44,612 bases of DNA from Tabrizicola sp. (lineage in GTDB: Bacteria; Pseudomonadota; Alphaproteobacteria; Rhodobacterales; Rhodobacteraceae): the NCBI RefSeq assembly GCF_016793705.1, contig NZ_JAEULO010000009.1, positions 1 to 44,612 on the forward strand, in the 5' to 3' direction. Made by a program: the position numbers and the translations under genes. Numbering within the stretch: position 1 is the stretch's first letter; every line of letters starts with the position of its first letter. The notes under the pieces are model-generated. The model searched no databases, had not been told where the DNA came from, and saw only the letters and a list, made by a program, of their open reading frames with translations. Below, in pieces: positions 35,971 through 43,756 of this stretch.

Positions 35971-36714
35971 ATGAAGAAACTCGCCGCCGGGAACTGGAAG
36001 ATGAATGGCACCAAGGCCTCGCTGGCCGAGGTCACGGCGCTTCTCGCCGCGCACCCTGCCCCGGCCTGCGAGATGCTCCTCTGCCCCCCCGCCACGCTGA
36101 TCGCCCGGATGGCTGAGGCCGCGAAAGGCTCGGCCCTGAAGGTCGGCGCGCAGGATTGCCATGCGAAACCGCAGGGCGCCCACACCGGGGACATCTCTGT
36201 GTCCATGCTGAAGGACGCGGGCGCGACCTACGTGATTCTTGGCCACTCCGAACGCCGCACCGATCACGGCGAGACCGACGCCCAGGTCCGCGCCAAGGCC
36301 GAGGCGGTGGTCGAAGCCGGTCTCGTGGCCATCGTCTGCATCGGCGAAACCGAGGCCGAGCATGATGCGGGCAAGACGCTGGCAGTGATCGGCAACCAGA
36401 TCGACGGCTCCATCCCCATGGGTGCGACAGCGGCGAACCTTGTGGTGGCCTATGAACCCGTCTGGGCCATCGGGACCGGGCGCACGCCGACGCTGGCGGA
36501 AATCGGGGAAGTGCACAGTTTCCTGCGGGGTCGGCTGCGCGGCCTGATCGGGGACGAGGCCGCGGGCGTCCGCATCCTTTACGGCGGCTCGGTCAAGCCC
36601 TCGAACGCCACCGAGATCTTCGCCGTGCCGCATGTCGATGGCGCGCTGGTGGGCGGCGCAAGCCTAAAGGCCACCGATTTCGGCGCCATCGTCGCGGCAC
36701 TCTCGGCCGCCTGA
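35971..36714 (+). CDS. tpiA: triosephosphate isomerase
   Basis: TpiA interconverts dihydroxyacetone phosphate and glyceraldehyde 3-phosphate. The 247-residue TIM barrel has the substrate lysine in GNWKMNG, the catalytic histidine in VILGHSERR, and the catalytic glutamate in [16 protein letters not shown]. The late phosphate loop ILYGGSVKP is present. Start ATG 35971 follows AAAGGAA. In the 105-bp gap upstream lies a perfect ACACGC-TAG-GCGTGT dyad (35931-35945), possibly regulatory. Normal length; the gene appears monocistronic. Confidence 0.97.
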   Translation: MKKLAAGNWKMNGTKASLAEVTALLAAHPAPACEMLLCPPATLIARMAEAAKGSALKVGAQDCHAKPQGAHTGDISVSMLKDAGATYVILGHSERRTDHGETDAQVRAKAEAVVEAGLVAIVCIGETEAEHDAGKTLAVIGNQIDGSIPMGATAANLVVAYEPVWAIGTGRTPTLAEIGEVHSFLRGRLRGLIGDEAAGVRILYGGSVKPSNATEIFAVPHVDGALVGGASLKATDFGAIVAALSAA

Positions 36715-36774
36715 CGACCTCTCCCTGTCGCTGACGGGCCAGCCGAGCCCGCCCTGCCCGCCTAGGCTGGCCCG

Positions 36775-37692
36775 ATGACAACTTTCGATACGACGACGCG
36801 TGGCAACCTGATCGCGTCAAACCTGATCTGCCTGGCCTCGATGGTGATCTGGGCCAGCGGCCTGCCTGCAGCCGATCTGATCATCCCGCACATGCCGCCG
36901 GTGGCGCTGACCGCCGCTCGTGCGCTGCTGGCGGCGGCGGTGCTGCTGCCGGTCTGGTGGATCGTCGAGGGCAAGGCGGTCGTGCTGGGCGCCAACTGGA
37001 TGAAGGGTGCGTGGGTCGGTTTTGTCACCCTCGGGCTCGCCTCGTTCTTCGTCATCATCGCGCTGCGCTACAACGATCCCGTCACCGTCGCCATCGTCAG
37101 TGCGATCATGCCGGTGATTGGCATCCTGCTGGAATGCGTGGCCGACCACCGCCCATTCACCCGCGCACTGGCTGCCGGGCTGGTCCTGTCGGTGGCCGGC
37201 GGCCTCATCGCCGTCAACGGAGCAGAGGGCGAGGTCAGCTTGGGCATCGGCGTCCTCGCCGCTCTCATTTCGGTCGCGCTTTACACCTGGGGCTCGCGCG
37301 AGACGGTGAAGGCATTTCCCGACCTCACCCCTCTCGGCCGCAGCACGATCACCATCGCCGGGGGCGCGATCGTCGCCACCCTTGCCGCTCTCGCCGACGG
37401 GGTGTTGCGCGGCGAGTGGCCAGACTGGGGCGCCATAGGCTGGCCGGAGTTCGGTGGACTTGCTGCCTTCGGGATCGGTTCGATGGCCATCGCCCAGCTT
37501 CTCTGGATACTCTCGGTCGGCAGGATCGGAATCGGCGCGGCCTCGATGCACATGAACGCGGTGCCGTTCTACGTCATGCTCATCGTCTTCCTCGCGGGCG
37601 GCCCCTGGAACTGGTGGCAGACGCTCGGCGCCGCCATCGTTGTGACCGGTGCGGCCATCGCGCAAGGTCTCCTGGGCGGGACACGGCGATGA
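36775..37692 (+). CDS. DMT-family (EamA) membrane transporter
   Basis: The 305-residue product is a ten-helix drug/metabolite transporter made of two EamA repeats (about 15-145 and 160-300). Sequences such as LICLASMVIWASGLPAADLI and VALTAARALLAAAVLLPVWW are typical first-repeat helices. The family includes amino-acid and metabolite exporters; the substrate cannot be told. Its stop overlaps the start of the P450 gene (ATGA, 37689-37692), so the two are coupled. A joint role, such as export of a P450 product or of its substrate, is an inference. Confidence 0.88.
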   Translation: MTTFDTTTRGNLIASNLICLASMVIWASGLPAADLIIPHMPPVALTAARALLAAAVLLPVWWIVEGKAVVLGANWMKGAWVGFVTLGLASFFVIIALRYNDPVTVAIVSAIMPVIGILLECVADHRPFTRALAAGLVLSVAGGLIAVNGAEGEVSLGIGVLAALISVALYTWGSRETVKAFPDLTPLGRSTITIAGGAIVATLAALADGVLRGEWPDWGAIGWPEFGGLAAFGIGSMAIAQLLWILSVGRIGIGAASMHMNAVPFYVMLIVFLAGGPWNWWQTLGAAIVVTGAAIAQGLLGGTRR

Positions 37693-38864
37693 TCGAGCTT
37701 GCGCAATCGCCCAAGGACCCGGCCTTCGTCCAGGATCCCTATCCGTTCTACGAACGCGCCCGCGCCGCCGGCCCCTTCTTCCGCTGGGCCGACTACGACC
37801 TGACCTGCACCGGCAATTCGGCGGCGGTGAATGCCATCTTCCGCGACCGCCGCTTCGGCCGCGAGCCGGTGGAGCCCCCCGTCATCCCGCCGCATCTCGC
37901 CCCGTTCTACGCCGTTGAGGCGCATTCCATGCTGGAGCTGGAGCCGCCCCGCCACACCCGCCTGCGCAACCTCGTCCTGCGCGCCTTCACCTCGCGCCGG
38001 ATCGCTGGCCTTGCGCCCGACATCACCGCGCTGGCGACCGAACTCGTCGAAGCCCTCCCTGAAGGCGAGTTCGACCTCCTGCAAGCCTTCGCCCAACCGC
38101 TCCCCGTCCGCATCATCGCCCGCCTCCTCGGCGTTCCGGAAGAGATGGCCCCCGACCTCCTGCGCTGGTCGAACGCGATGGTCGGCATGTACATGGCCGG
38201 CCGCACCCGCGCGATGGAGGACCGCGCCGTCGCCGCCACCGAAGCCTTCGTCGCCTTCCTGCGCGCCTATGTCGAGGACCGCCGCGCCCGCCCCGCCGAC
38301 GACCTGATCACCCAGCTCATCGCCGCCGAAAGCGAGGGTGAGAAGCTTTCGACCGACGAGTTGATCGCCACCTGCATCCTCCTCCTCAACGCGGGCCACG
38401 AGGCCACTGTTCACACCATCGGCAACGGGGTGAAGACGCTCGTGGAAACCCGGACGTCCCTGACCGCCCTCGCCCCCGACAGCGCGGAAGGAACCGTCGA
38501 GGAAATCCTCCGCTACGACCCCGCGCTGCATATGTTCACCCGCTGGGCCTATGAGGATATCGAGGTCATGGGCCACAGATTCCGCCGTGGCGACCGGGTT
38601 GGCCTCCTCCTCGCCGCTGCCAACCGCGACCCCGGGGTCTGGGATCAGCCCGCCCGCTTCAACCCCTCACGCCCGATCAAACCGCTCGCCACCTTCGGCG
38701 CCGGGCTCCACTTCTGCGTCGGCGCCCCCCTCGCCCGGCTGGAATTGCAGATCGCCCTGCCGATCCTCTTCCAGTACCACCCGAACCTCGCTCTCGCCGC
38801 CAAGCCCGAATACGCCGACGTCTACCACTTCCACGGCCTCAGTGAGTTGCGCGTCACCGCCTGA
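37689..38864 (+). CDS. cytochrome P450
   Basis: A soluble bacterial P450 monooxygenase of 391 residues. The I-helix oxygen-activation motif is AGHEAT at 235-240. The K-helix ExxR is in EEILRYDP. The haem loop FGAGLHFCVGAPLARLE has the axial cysteine at 343. No ferredoxin or reductase gene is adjacent; the ferredoxin-NADP reductase of the cys cluster lies 4 kb away. Substrate unknown. The start is the only ATG consistent with the conserved N-terminus (KDPAFVQDPYPFYERARAAG) and overlaps the transporter stop. A dispersed-repeat copy begins four bases after the stop. Confidence 0.93.
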   Translation: MIELAQSPKDPAFVQDPYPFYERARAAGPFFRWADYDLTCTGNSAAVNAIFRDRRFGREPVEPPVIPPHLAPFYAVEAHSMLELEPPRHTRLRNLVLRAFTSRRIAGLAPDITALATELVEALPEGEFDLLQAFAQPLPVRIIARLLGVPEEMAPDLLRWSNAMVGMYMAGRTRAMEDRAVAATEAFVAFLRAYVEDRRARPADDLITQLIAAESEGEKLSTDELIATCILLLNAGHEATVHTIGNGVKTLVETRTSLTALAPDSAEGTVEEILRYDPALHMFTRWAYEDIEVMGHRFRRGDRVGLLLAAANRDPGVWDQPARFNPSRPIKPLATFGAGLHFCVGAPLARLELQIALPILFQYHPNLALAAKPEYADVYHFHGLSELRVTA

Positions 38865-38867
38865 ACT

Positions 38868-38883
38868 TTCATCTTTGCCCAAA
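38868..38883 (+). repeat. REP-like intergenic repeat, copy 2
   Basis: Exact second copy of TTCATCTTTGCCCAAA (first at 881-896), in the 43-bp convergent gap between the P450 gene and the Lrp/AsnC gene. The hairpin seen in copy 1 is replaced here by a run of C's and GCCGGAGG. Its position between convergent ends is typical of extragenic repeats. Confidence 0.6.
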
Positions 38884-38907
38884 TACCCCCGCCGGAGGTT
38901 CCTGCCC

Positions 38908-39369
38908 TCATACCGGCAGTACGGTCGTCGACTTGATCTCCTCCATGCTCAGAAGCGCCGTCACGTTGTAGATGCGCACCTCCGAGATCAGCGCCTGGTA
39001 GAACGTGTCATAGGCCCGCGCGTTCTTCACCCGCACTTTCAGGATATAGTCGATGTCCCCCGCCAGCCGGTGCGCCTCCAGCACCTCAGGCCGCTCGCGC
39101 AAGGCCTTCAGGAACCGCCGCTGCCATTCTGCCTCATGCTCCGAAGTGCGGATCAACACGAAGAAACAGGCCTCCAGCCCCAAGGCCTCGGCATCCAGGA
39201 TCGCGGTCGTCCGGGTGATCACCCCCTGCTCGCGCATCCGCCGGATCCGGTTCCACACGGGGGTCTTCGACGACCCCACCTTCCGTGCGATCTCGTCCAG
39301 CGACTGTTCGGCATCCTGTTGCAGTTCGGACAGGATTTTCCGGTCCAGATCGTCCAGCGCGGCGGTCAT
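38908..39369 (-). CDS. Lrp/AsnC-family regulator of the sulfate assimilation cluster
   Basis: The 153-residue product has an N-terminal helix-turn-helix (DRKILSELQQDAEQSLDEIA, then VGSSKTPVWNRIRRMREQGVI). The C-terminal RAM ligand domain contains HRLAGDIDYILKVRVKNARAYDTF-type sequence. I placed the start at the ATG ending at 39369; the frame is open further into the divergent genes but that is non-coding. It is divergent from DUF2849-cysI with 144 bp between. This is a conserved arrangement in Rhodobacterales and other alphaproteobacteria, so control of cys genes by this protein is likely but inferred. The effector may be cysteine or a sulfur intermediate. Confidence 0.9.
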   Translation of the reverse strand: MTAALDDLDRKILSELQQDAEQSLDEIARKVGSSKTPVWNRIRRMREQGVITRTTAILDAEALGLEACFFVLIRTSEHEAEWQRRFLKALRERPEVLEAHRLAGDIDYILKVRVKNARAYDTFYQALISEVRIYNVTALLSMEEIKSTTVLPV

Positions 39370-39438
39370 TCCTGATTTCCCCCATATCCCGGAACAGCGG
39401 TTTTCATCCCCGCCAGTATCGGAACACGCATCCTTATC

Positions 39439-39504
39439 TGCAAGGGCCACTGGTCCTTTGCAGGGAAAATATTCTATATTCCAGGGAACATTCCTTGGCC
39501 AAGG
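39439..39504. promoter_or_regulatory. dyad symmetries in the cys divergent promoter region
   Basis: Three symmetric elements lie between the Lrp/AsnC gene and the DUF2849 gene. They are an imperfect 24-bp dyad (39439-39462, outer arms TGCAA/TTGCA), GGAACATTCC (39485-39494), and the perfect palindrome CCTTGGCCAAGG (39493-39504), which ends nine bases before the start codon. GGAACA recurs three times across the 144-bp region. These are good candidate sites for the Lrp/AsnC regulator. Confidence 0.5.
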
Positions 39505-39513
39505 ATCCCGAAG

Positions 39514-39819
39514 ATGAGCCGCCGCTTCACGCCCAAGATCGTGACCGCAAACCGCCTGCGCGAAGGCGATGTGGTCTATCTGACCGCCGACGACCGCTGG
39601 TCCGCCTTCCACAACGAGGCCGAGCTGATCGAGGACGAGGCCCATGCCCAGCTTCGCCTCCTCCATGCGGCGGCGCAGAAACTGCTTGTGGTCGGCCCCT
39701 ATCTGGCCGATGCAAAGCCGGGCGCGAATGGCCCCGAGCCCACGCATTTCCGCGAGGAATTCCGCACCCGCGGCCCCTCGAACTACAACCACGGCAAGCA
39801 AGCCGACCTCGCGAGCTGA
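39514..39819 (+). CDS. DUF2849 protein of the sulfite reductase operon
   Basis: This 101-residue soluble protein precedes cysI in many alphaproteobacteria and belongs to DUF2849. It begins RRFTPKIVTANRLREGDVVYLT and contains WSAFHNEAELIEDEAHAQ, typical of the family. Its biochemical role is unknown; the fixed position before sulfite reductase suggests assistance with assembly or siroheme supply. The cysI start follows after five bases. ATG 39514 is preceded by AAGGATC. Confidence 0.88.
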   Translation: MSRRFTPKIVTANRLREGDVVYLTADDRWSAFHNEAELIEDEAHAQLRLLHAAAQKLLVVGPYLADAKPGANGPEPTHFREEFRTRGPSNYNHGKQADLAS

Positions 39820-39824
39820 CCTGC

Positions 39825-41495
39825 ATGTATTCCTACTCCGACTTCGACGAAGCCTTCGTCCGCACCCGCGTCGCGCAGTTCACCAATCAGGTCGAACGTC
39901 GGCTGGACGGCTCGCTGACCGAGGATGAGTTCCGCCCGCTGCGACTGATGAACGGGCTCTACCTTCAACTGCATGCCTACATGCTGCGGATCGCGATCCC
40001 CTATGGCTCGCTGAACCCGGGCCAGATGCGCCAGCTCGCCCATATCGCCGACACCTGGGACAAGGGCTACGGCCATTTCACCACCCGGCAGAACATCCAG
40101 TTCAACTGGCCGAAACTGCCCGACGTGCCCGCGATCCTTGGGGCGCTGGCCGATGTCGAGATGCACGCGATCCAGACGAGCGGAAACTGCGTCAGGAACG
40201 TCACCGCCGACCATTTCGCCGGAGCCGCCGCAGACGAGATCGCAGATCCGCGTCCTTATGCTGAGCTGCTGCGCCAGTGGTCGATGGACCACCCGGAATT
40301 CCAGTTCCTGCCGCGCAAGTTCAAGATCGCCATCACCGGCAGCCCGAACGACCGCGCCGTGACCCGCGCGCATGACATCGGCCTGCGCATGGTCCGCAAT
40401 GCCGCCGGTGAGCCCGGCTTCGAGGTGATCGTCGGCGGGGGTCTCGGTCGTACACCCATGGTCGGAATGACCGTCCGCGATTTCCTGCCCGAAGCCGACC
40501 TTCTGCCGTATGTCGAGGCGGTGCTCAGCGTCTACAACACGCTCGGCCGCCGCGACAACAAGTACAAGGCGCGGATCAAGATCACCCTGCACGAGACCGG
40601 CAAGGACGAGATCACCCGCATGGTCGAGGCGGAATTCGCCCGCCTGCGCCCGCTCTTCGGCGGCAACGACCAGAAGCTTCTGGCCGACATCCGCGAAGCC
40701 TTCGCCCCCCCCGCCTTTCGCGACGCTCCGATCGATGCCTATGACGCCTTCTACTCCGCCGACCCGGTGTTCCGGGCCTGGGCAGACACCAACCTCACCC
40801 GGCATCGCAACGACCAGTATGCCATCGTCACCGTCAGCCTGAAGGCCCATGGCAAGACCCCGGGCGATGCGACCTCTGCCCAGATGCGCCTTCTGGCCGA
40901 TCTGGCCGAGCGCTACGGCCACAGCGACCTGCGCATCAGCCATGAGCAGAACGTCATCCTGCCGCATGTCCACAAGTCCGACCTGCCCACGCTGCACGCC
41001 GCACTGGTGCAGGCGGGCCTTGGCACCGCCAATGTCGGGCTCCTCTCCGACATCATCGCCTGCCCCGGCATGGATTATTGCGCGCTGGCCACCGCCCGGT
41101 CGATTCCGGTCGCGCAGGAGCTGGCCAGCCATTTCGAGGCGCTCAAGCTGGAGCATGAGATCGGTCCGCTGAAGATCAAGATTTCCGGCTGCATCAACGC
41201 CTGCGGACACCACCATGTCGGGCATATCGGCATCCTCGGCCTCGACCGGGCGGGGGTGGAGAACTACCAGATCACCCTCGGCGGCGACGGCACCGAGGAT
41301 GCGGTGATCGGCGAGAAGACCGGGCCGGGCTTTGCCTATGATGAGATCGTGCCCGCCATCGAACGCATCCTGCGCGCCTATCTCGGGTTGCGGCTGGAAC
41401 CGTCCGAGACCTTCCTGCAAGCCTTCAAGCGGGTCGGGATGGACCCGTTCAAGGCGGCACTCTACGAGACGGAAGGCGCGCAACATGCCGCGTGA
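39825..41495 (+). CDS. cysI: assimilatory sulfite reductase (nitrite/sulfite reductase haemoprotein)
   Basis: CysI reduces sulfite to sulfide with six electrons, using siroheme coupled to a 4Fe-4S cluster. The 556-residue product has the four cluster cysteines: C413 and C419 in CPGMDYC, and C456 and C460 in CINACGHHH. Two ferredoxin-like half-domains are visible, the first around FTTRQNIQFNWPKLPD. Nitrite reductases of the same family share these motifs; the neighbouring cysH argues for sulfite. Electrons probably come from ferredoxin via the reductase encoded downstream, because no CysJ flavoprotein is present. The stop overlaps the cysH start by 11 bp. Confidence 0.93.
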   Translation: MYSYSDFDEAFVRTRVAQFTNQVERRLDGSLTEDEFRPLRLMNGLYLQLHAYMLRIAIPYGSLNPGQMRQLAHIADTWDKGYGHFTTRQNIQFNWPKLPDVPAILGALADVEMHAIQTSGNCVRNVTADHFAGAAADEIADPRPYAELLRQWSMDHPEFQFLPRKFKIAITGSPNDRAVTRAHDIGLRMVRNAAGEPGFEVIVGGGLGRTPMVGMTVRDFLPEADLLPYVEAVLSVYNTLGRRDNKYKARIKITLHETGKDEITRMVEAEFARLRPLFGGNDQKLLADIREAFAPPAFRDAPIDAYDAFYSADPVFRAWADTNLTRHRNDQYAIVTVSLKAHGKTPGDATSAQMRLLADLAERYGHSDLRISHEQNVILPHVHKSDLPTLHAALVQAGLGTANVGLLSDIIACPGMDYCALATARSIPVAQELASHFEALKLEHEIGPLKIKISGCINACGHHHVGHIGILGLDRAGVENYQITLGGDGTEDAVIGEKTGPGFAYDEIVPAIERILRAYLGLRLEPSETFLQAFKRVGMDPFKAALYETEGAQHAA

Positions 41496-42237
41496 CGGGC
41501 GCCACGAAGGCCCCGTCGCCGACCGGGTCGCCACGCTGAACGCGCGCTACAAGCACCATTCCGCGACGGCGGTGCTGGAGCACGCGCTGGGGGACGAGGA
41601 CCTGGGCCGGGTGGCGCTGGTCTCCTCCTTCGGGGCGGAATCGGTGGTGCTTCTGCACCTCGTCAGCGTCATCGCACCCGAGACGCCGGTCCTCTTCATC
41701 GACACAAGGATGCTCTTCCAGGAAACGCTCGACTACCAGCGCGACCTGGCCGAGAAGCTGCATCTCTGCGACATCCGCACCATCCGCGCCAACCCCGCCC
41801 GGGTGAATTTCGAGGACCCGGACGGCACGCTGCACCAGTTCTCGACCGACAGCTGCTGCAACATCCGCAAGGTCGAACCCCTGGAACGCGCGCTCTCGAA
41901 GTTCGACGGCTGGATCACCGGCCGCAAGCGGTTCCAGAACGCCGACCGCGGCACGATCGACTTTTTCGAGAACGAGGGCGACTTCCGCATCAAGGTCAAC
42001 CCACTGGCGCACTGGGGTCGCGAGGACCTTGAGGAATACATGGTGGAAAACCGCCTGCCGCGGCACCCGCTGGTTGCCAAGGGCTACCCTTCCATCGGCT
42101 GCGCGCCCTGCACCAGCCCGGTGAAGCCGGGTGAAGATCCCCGCGCGGGCCGTTGGCGCGGGCAGTCCAAGACCGAGTGCGGCATCCATTTCATCGACGG
42201 CAAGGCCGTGCGTGCACCGAAGGAGAACGCGGCATGA
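41485..42237 (+). CDS. cysH: adenylyl-sulfate (APS) reductase CysH
   Basis: CysH reduces activated sulfate to sulfite using thioredoxin. The 250-residue product has the PP-loop-like SSFGAESVVLLH near residue 47. The catalytic cysteine is C232 in ECGIH. The presence of C124-C125 (DSCCNIRK) and C206/C209 (GCAPC) marks the 4Fe-4S APS-reductase type rather than the PAPS type. APS would be taken directly, without a kinase step. The ATG at 41485 lies inside the end of cysI; the next gene overlaps its stop as ATGA. Sulfate transport and ATP sulfurylase genes are not in the window. Confidence 0.93.
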   Translation: MPRDGRHEGPVADRVATLNARYKHHSATAVLEHALGDEDLGRVALVSSFGAESVVLLHLVSVIAPETPVLFIDTRMLFQETLDYQRDLAEKLHLCDIRTIRANPARVNFEDPDGTLHQFSTDSCCNIRKVEPLERALSKFDGWITGRKRFQNADRGTIDFFENEGDFRIKVNPLAHWGREDLEEYMVENRLPRHPLVAKGYPSIGCAPCTSPVKPGEDPRAGRWRGQSKTECGIHFIDGKAVRAPKENAA

Positions 42238-42653
42238 GCGAGCCCTCCACCACCATCATCGTGACCGACGCGGGCTTCACTCCCGCCCCCGCGCGTGAGA
42301 TCGTCGCGCTGGCCGACCTGGCCGACCAGACCTCGGTCGACCTGTCGAACACCGACGACCCCGAGGCGCTGGTCGGGCGGCTGGATCAGTTGACCCTGAT
42401 CCGGGTGGCCTTCCCGGCCTTCAACGACGGCCGCGCCTTCACCATCGCCCGGAAGCTTAGGATGCTGGGCTACACCGGCCAGCTTCTGGCCCTTGGCCCG
42501 GTCATCGCCGACCAGTACGCCATGCTGCGCCGGGTCGGCTTCGACGGCGCCGAGATTCCGGCCGAGATCGCCGCGCGCCAGCCCGCCGAACAGTGGCAGT
42601 TCCGGGCCGCCGACTGGCAGGCGAACCACTACCAGGCCCGGCTCCGCGCCTGA
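42234..42653 (+). CDS. DUF934 protein of the sulfate assimilation operon
   Basis: The 139-residue product belongs to DUF934, found after cysH in many proteobacteria. Recognisable family blocks are LTLIRVAFPAFNDGRAFTIA, LRMLGYTGQLLALGPVIADQ and QYAMLRRVGFDGAEIP. Its function is unsettled; it is often annotated simply as an oxidoreductase-associated or sulfur-assimilation protein. The start codon overlaps the cysH stop (ATGA), so it is translated with CysH. It ends 74 bp before the ferredoxin-NADP reductase gene. Confidence 0.88.
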   Translation: MSEPSTTIIVTDAGFTPAPAREIVALADLADQTSVDLSNTDDPEALVGRLDQLTLIRVAFPAFNDGRAFTIARKLRMLGYTGQLLALGPVIADQYAMLRRVGFDGAEIPAEIAARQPAEQWQFRAADWQANHYQARLRA

Positions 42654-42727
42654 TCTCCCGCGATCCAATTCGCCGCAGCGGGAAGGCTTCCCTTGCCGCC
42701 GCCGCTCGCCTATGGAGGGGCGAAACG

Positions 42728-43549
42728 ATGAACGAGACCGTGACGATGGACACCGCCGCAGCGAAACCCCACCTGCCCGACGCGCAGACCGTGACTTCCG
42801 TCACCCACTGGACCGACCGGCTGTTCTCGTTCCGGGTCACGCGCCCGGCATCCCTGCGCTTCCGCTCGGGCGAGTTCGTGATGATCGGACTTCTGGGCGA
42901 CACCGGGAAGCCGCTGCTCAGGGCCTATTCCATCGCCTCGCCCAGCTGGGACGAAGAGCTGGAGTTCTACTCGATCAAGGTGCCGGACGGGCCGCTGACC
43001 TCGAAGCTCCAGCATATCAAGGTGGGGGACGAGATCATCCTGCGGCCGAAGCCGGTGGGGACGCTGGTCCATGATGCCCTGCTGCCGGGAAGCCGGATCT
43101 GGTTCCTCGCGACCGGGACCGGGATCGCGCCCTTTGCCAGCCTGATGCGCGACCCGGAGACCTACGACAAGTATGACCAGGTCATCATGATGCACACCTG
43201 CCGCGAGGTGGCGGAGCTGGAGTATGGGCGGCGGCTGGTGGAGAGCCTGAAGGATGATCCGCTGATCGGCGAGATGGTGGGGGAGAAGCTGCTCTACTAT
43301 CCGACGACGACCCGCGAGGCTTCGGAGCGGATGGGGCGGATCACCGACAACCTGACCAGCGGCAAGGTCTTCGCCGACCTTGGCCTCGCCCCGATGGACC
43401 CCGAGGAAGACCGGGCCATGGTCTGCGGGAGCCTGGCCTTCAACCACGACGTCAAGGCGGTGCTGGAGAAGTTCGGGCTGCGGGAGGGGGCCAATTCGGA
43501 GCCCTTGGAATATGTGGTCGAGAAGGCCTTCGTGGGCGACGGAATCTGA
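42728..43549 (+). CDS. fpr: ferredoxin-NADP reductase
   Basis: This FAD enzyme moves electrons between NADPH and ferredoxin or flavodoxin. The 273-residue product has the FAD-binding LRAYSIASPSW and the NADPH-binding GTGIAPFASLMRDPETYDKY-type block. The C-terminal CGSLAFNHDVKAVLEKFG follows, and the final VEKAFVGD matches the bacterial subclass. It is the last gene of the cys cluster and probably supplies reduced ferredoxin to sulfite reductase; it may also serve oxidative stress defence. A short hairpin with T's follows the stop by three bases. Start ATG 42728 follows GGAGGGG. Confidence 0.94.
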   Translation: MNETVTMDTAAAKPHLPDAQTVTSVTHWTDRLFSFRVTRPASLRFRSGEFVMIGLLGDTGKPLLRAYSIASPSWDEELEFYSIKVPDGPLTSKLQHIKVGDEIILRPKPVGTLVHDALLPGSRIWFLATGTGIAPFASLMRDPETYDKYDQVIMMHTCREVAELEYGRRLVESLKDDPLIGEMVGEKLLYYPTTTREASERMGRITDNLTSGKVFADLGLAPMDPEEDRAMVCGSLAFNHDVKAVLEKFGLREGANSEPLEYVVEKAFVGDGI

Positions 43550-43552
43550 CTC

Positions 43553-43571
43553 TGTCCACGGTGGACATTTT
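43553..43571 (+). terminator. short hairpin terminator after fpr
   Basis: TGTCCAC-G-GTGGACA (43553-43567) is a perfect 7-bp inverted repeat three bases after the fpr stop, followed by TTTT. The one-base centre means the real loop is larger and the stem shorter. It could be a weak terminator or a protein-binding palindrome; its core also occurs at 3331-3345. Confidence 0.5.
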
Positions 43572-43640
43572 CAGAGTATATAGCGCCTACAAAGACTTAC
43601 GAAATTCCGTTAGGGTGGTCTTAACTTTTGATTTCGAAGC
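43572..43640 (+). ncRNA. possible small RNA between fpr and the next terminator
   Basis: An AT-rich 69-bp stretch lies between the hairpin after fpr and a second, much stronger plus-strand terminator at 43641-43666. A second terminator so soon after the first suggests a separate short transcript. No promoter matching consensus is obvious, and the sequence could simply be an untranslated tail of the cys mRNA. Tentative. Confidence 0.25.
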
Positions 43641-43666
43641 GCCGCGGGCAAGTCCCGCGGCCTTTT
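43641..43666 (+). terminator. strong intrinsic terminator (plus strand)
   Basis: GCCGCGGG (43641-43648), a five-base loop CAAGT, and CCCGCGGC (43654-43661) are followed by C and TTTT. This is an all-GC 8-bp stem with a T-run and is the main candidate for ending transcription of the cys-fpr operon or of a small RNA upstream. Confidence 0.8.
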
Positions 43667-43696
43667 GCATGGCGCTGCGAAACTCCGACCGCGCGC

Positions 43697-43733
43697 AAAG
43701 GAAAAGGCCGCAAGGGTTCCCCCTCGCGGCCTT
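43697..43733 (-). terminator. intrinsic terminator of the alanine-rich protein gene
   Basis: On the minus strand AAGGCCGC and GCGGCCTT (43704-43711 with 43726-43733) form an 8-bp stem with a partly paired inner loop, followed by TTTTCCTTT. It lies 24 bp after the stop of the alanine-rich gene and pairs convergently with the terminator at 43641-43666. Confidence 0.75.
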
Positions 43734-43756
43734 CAGGTTTCGACGGACGCCGAAGA

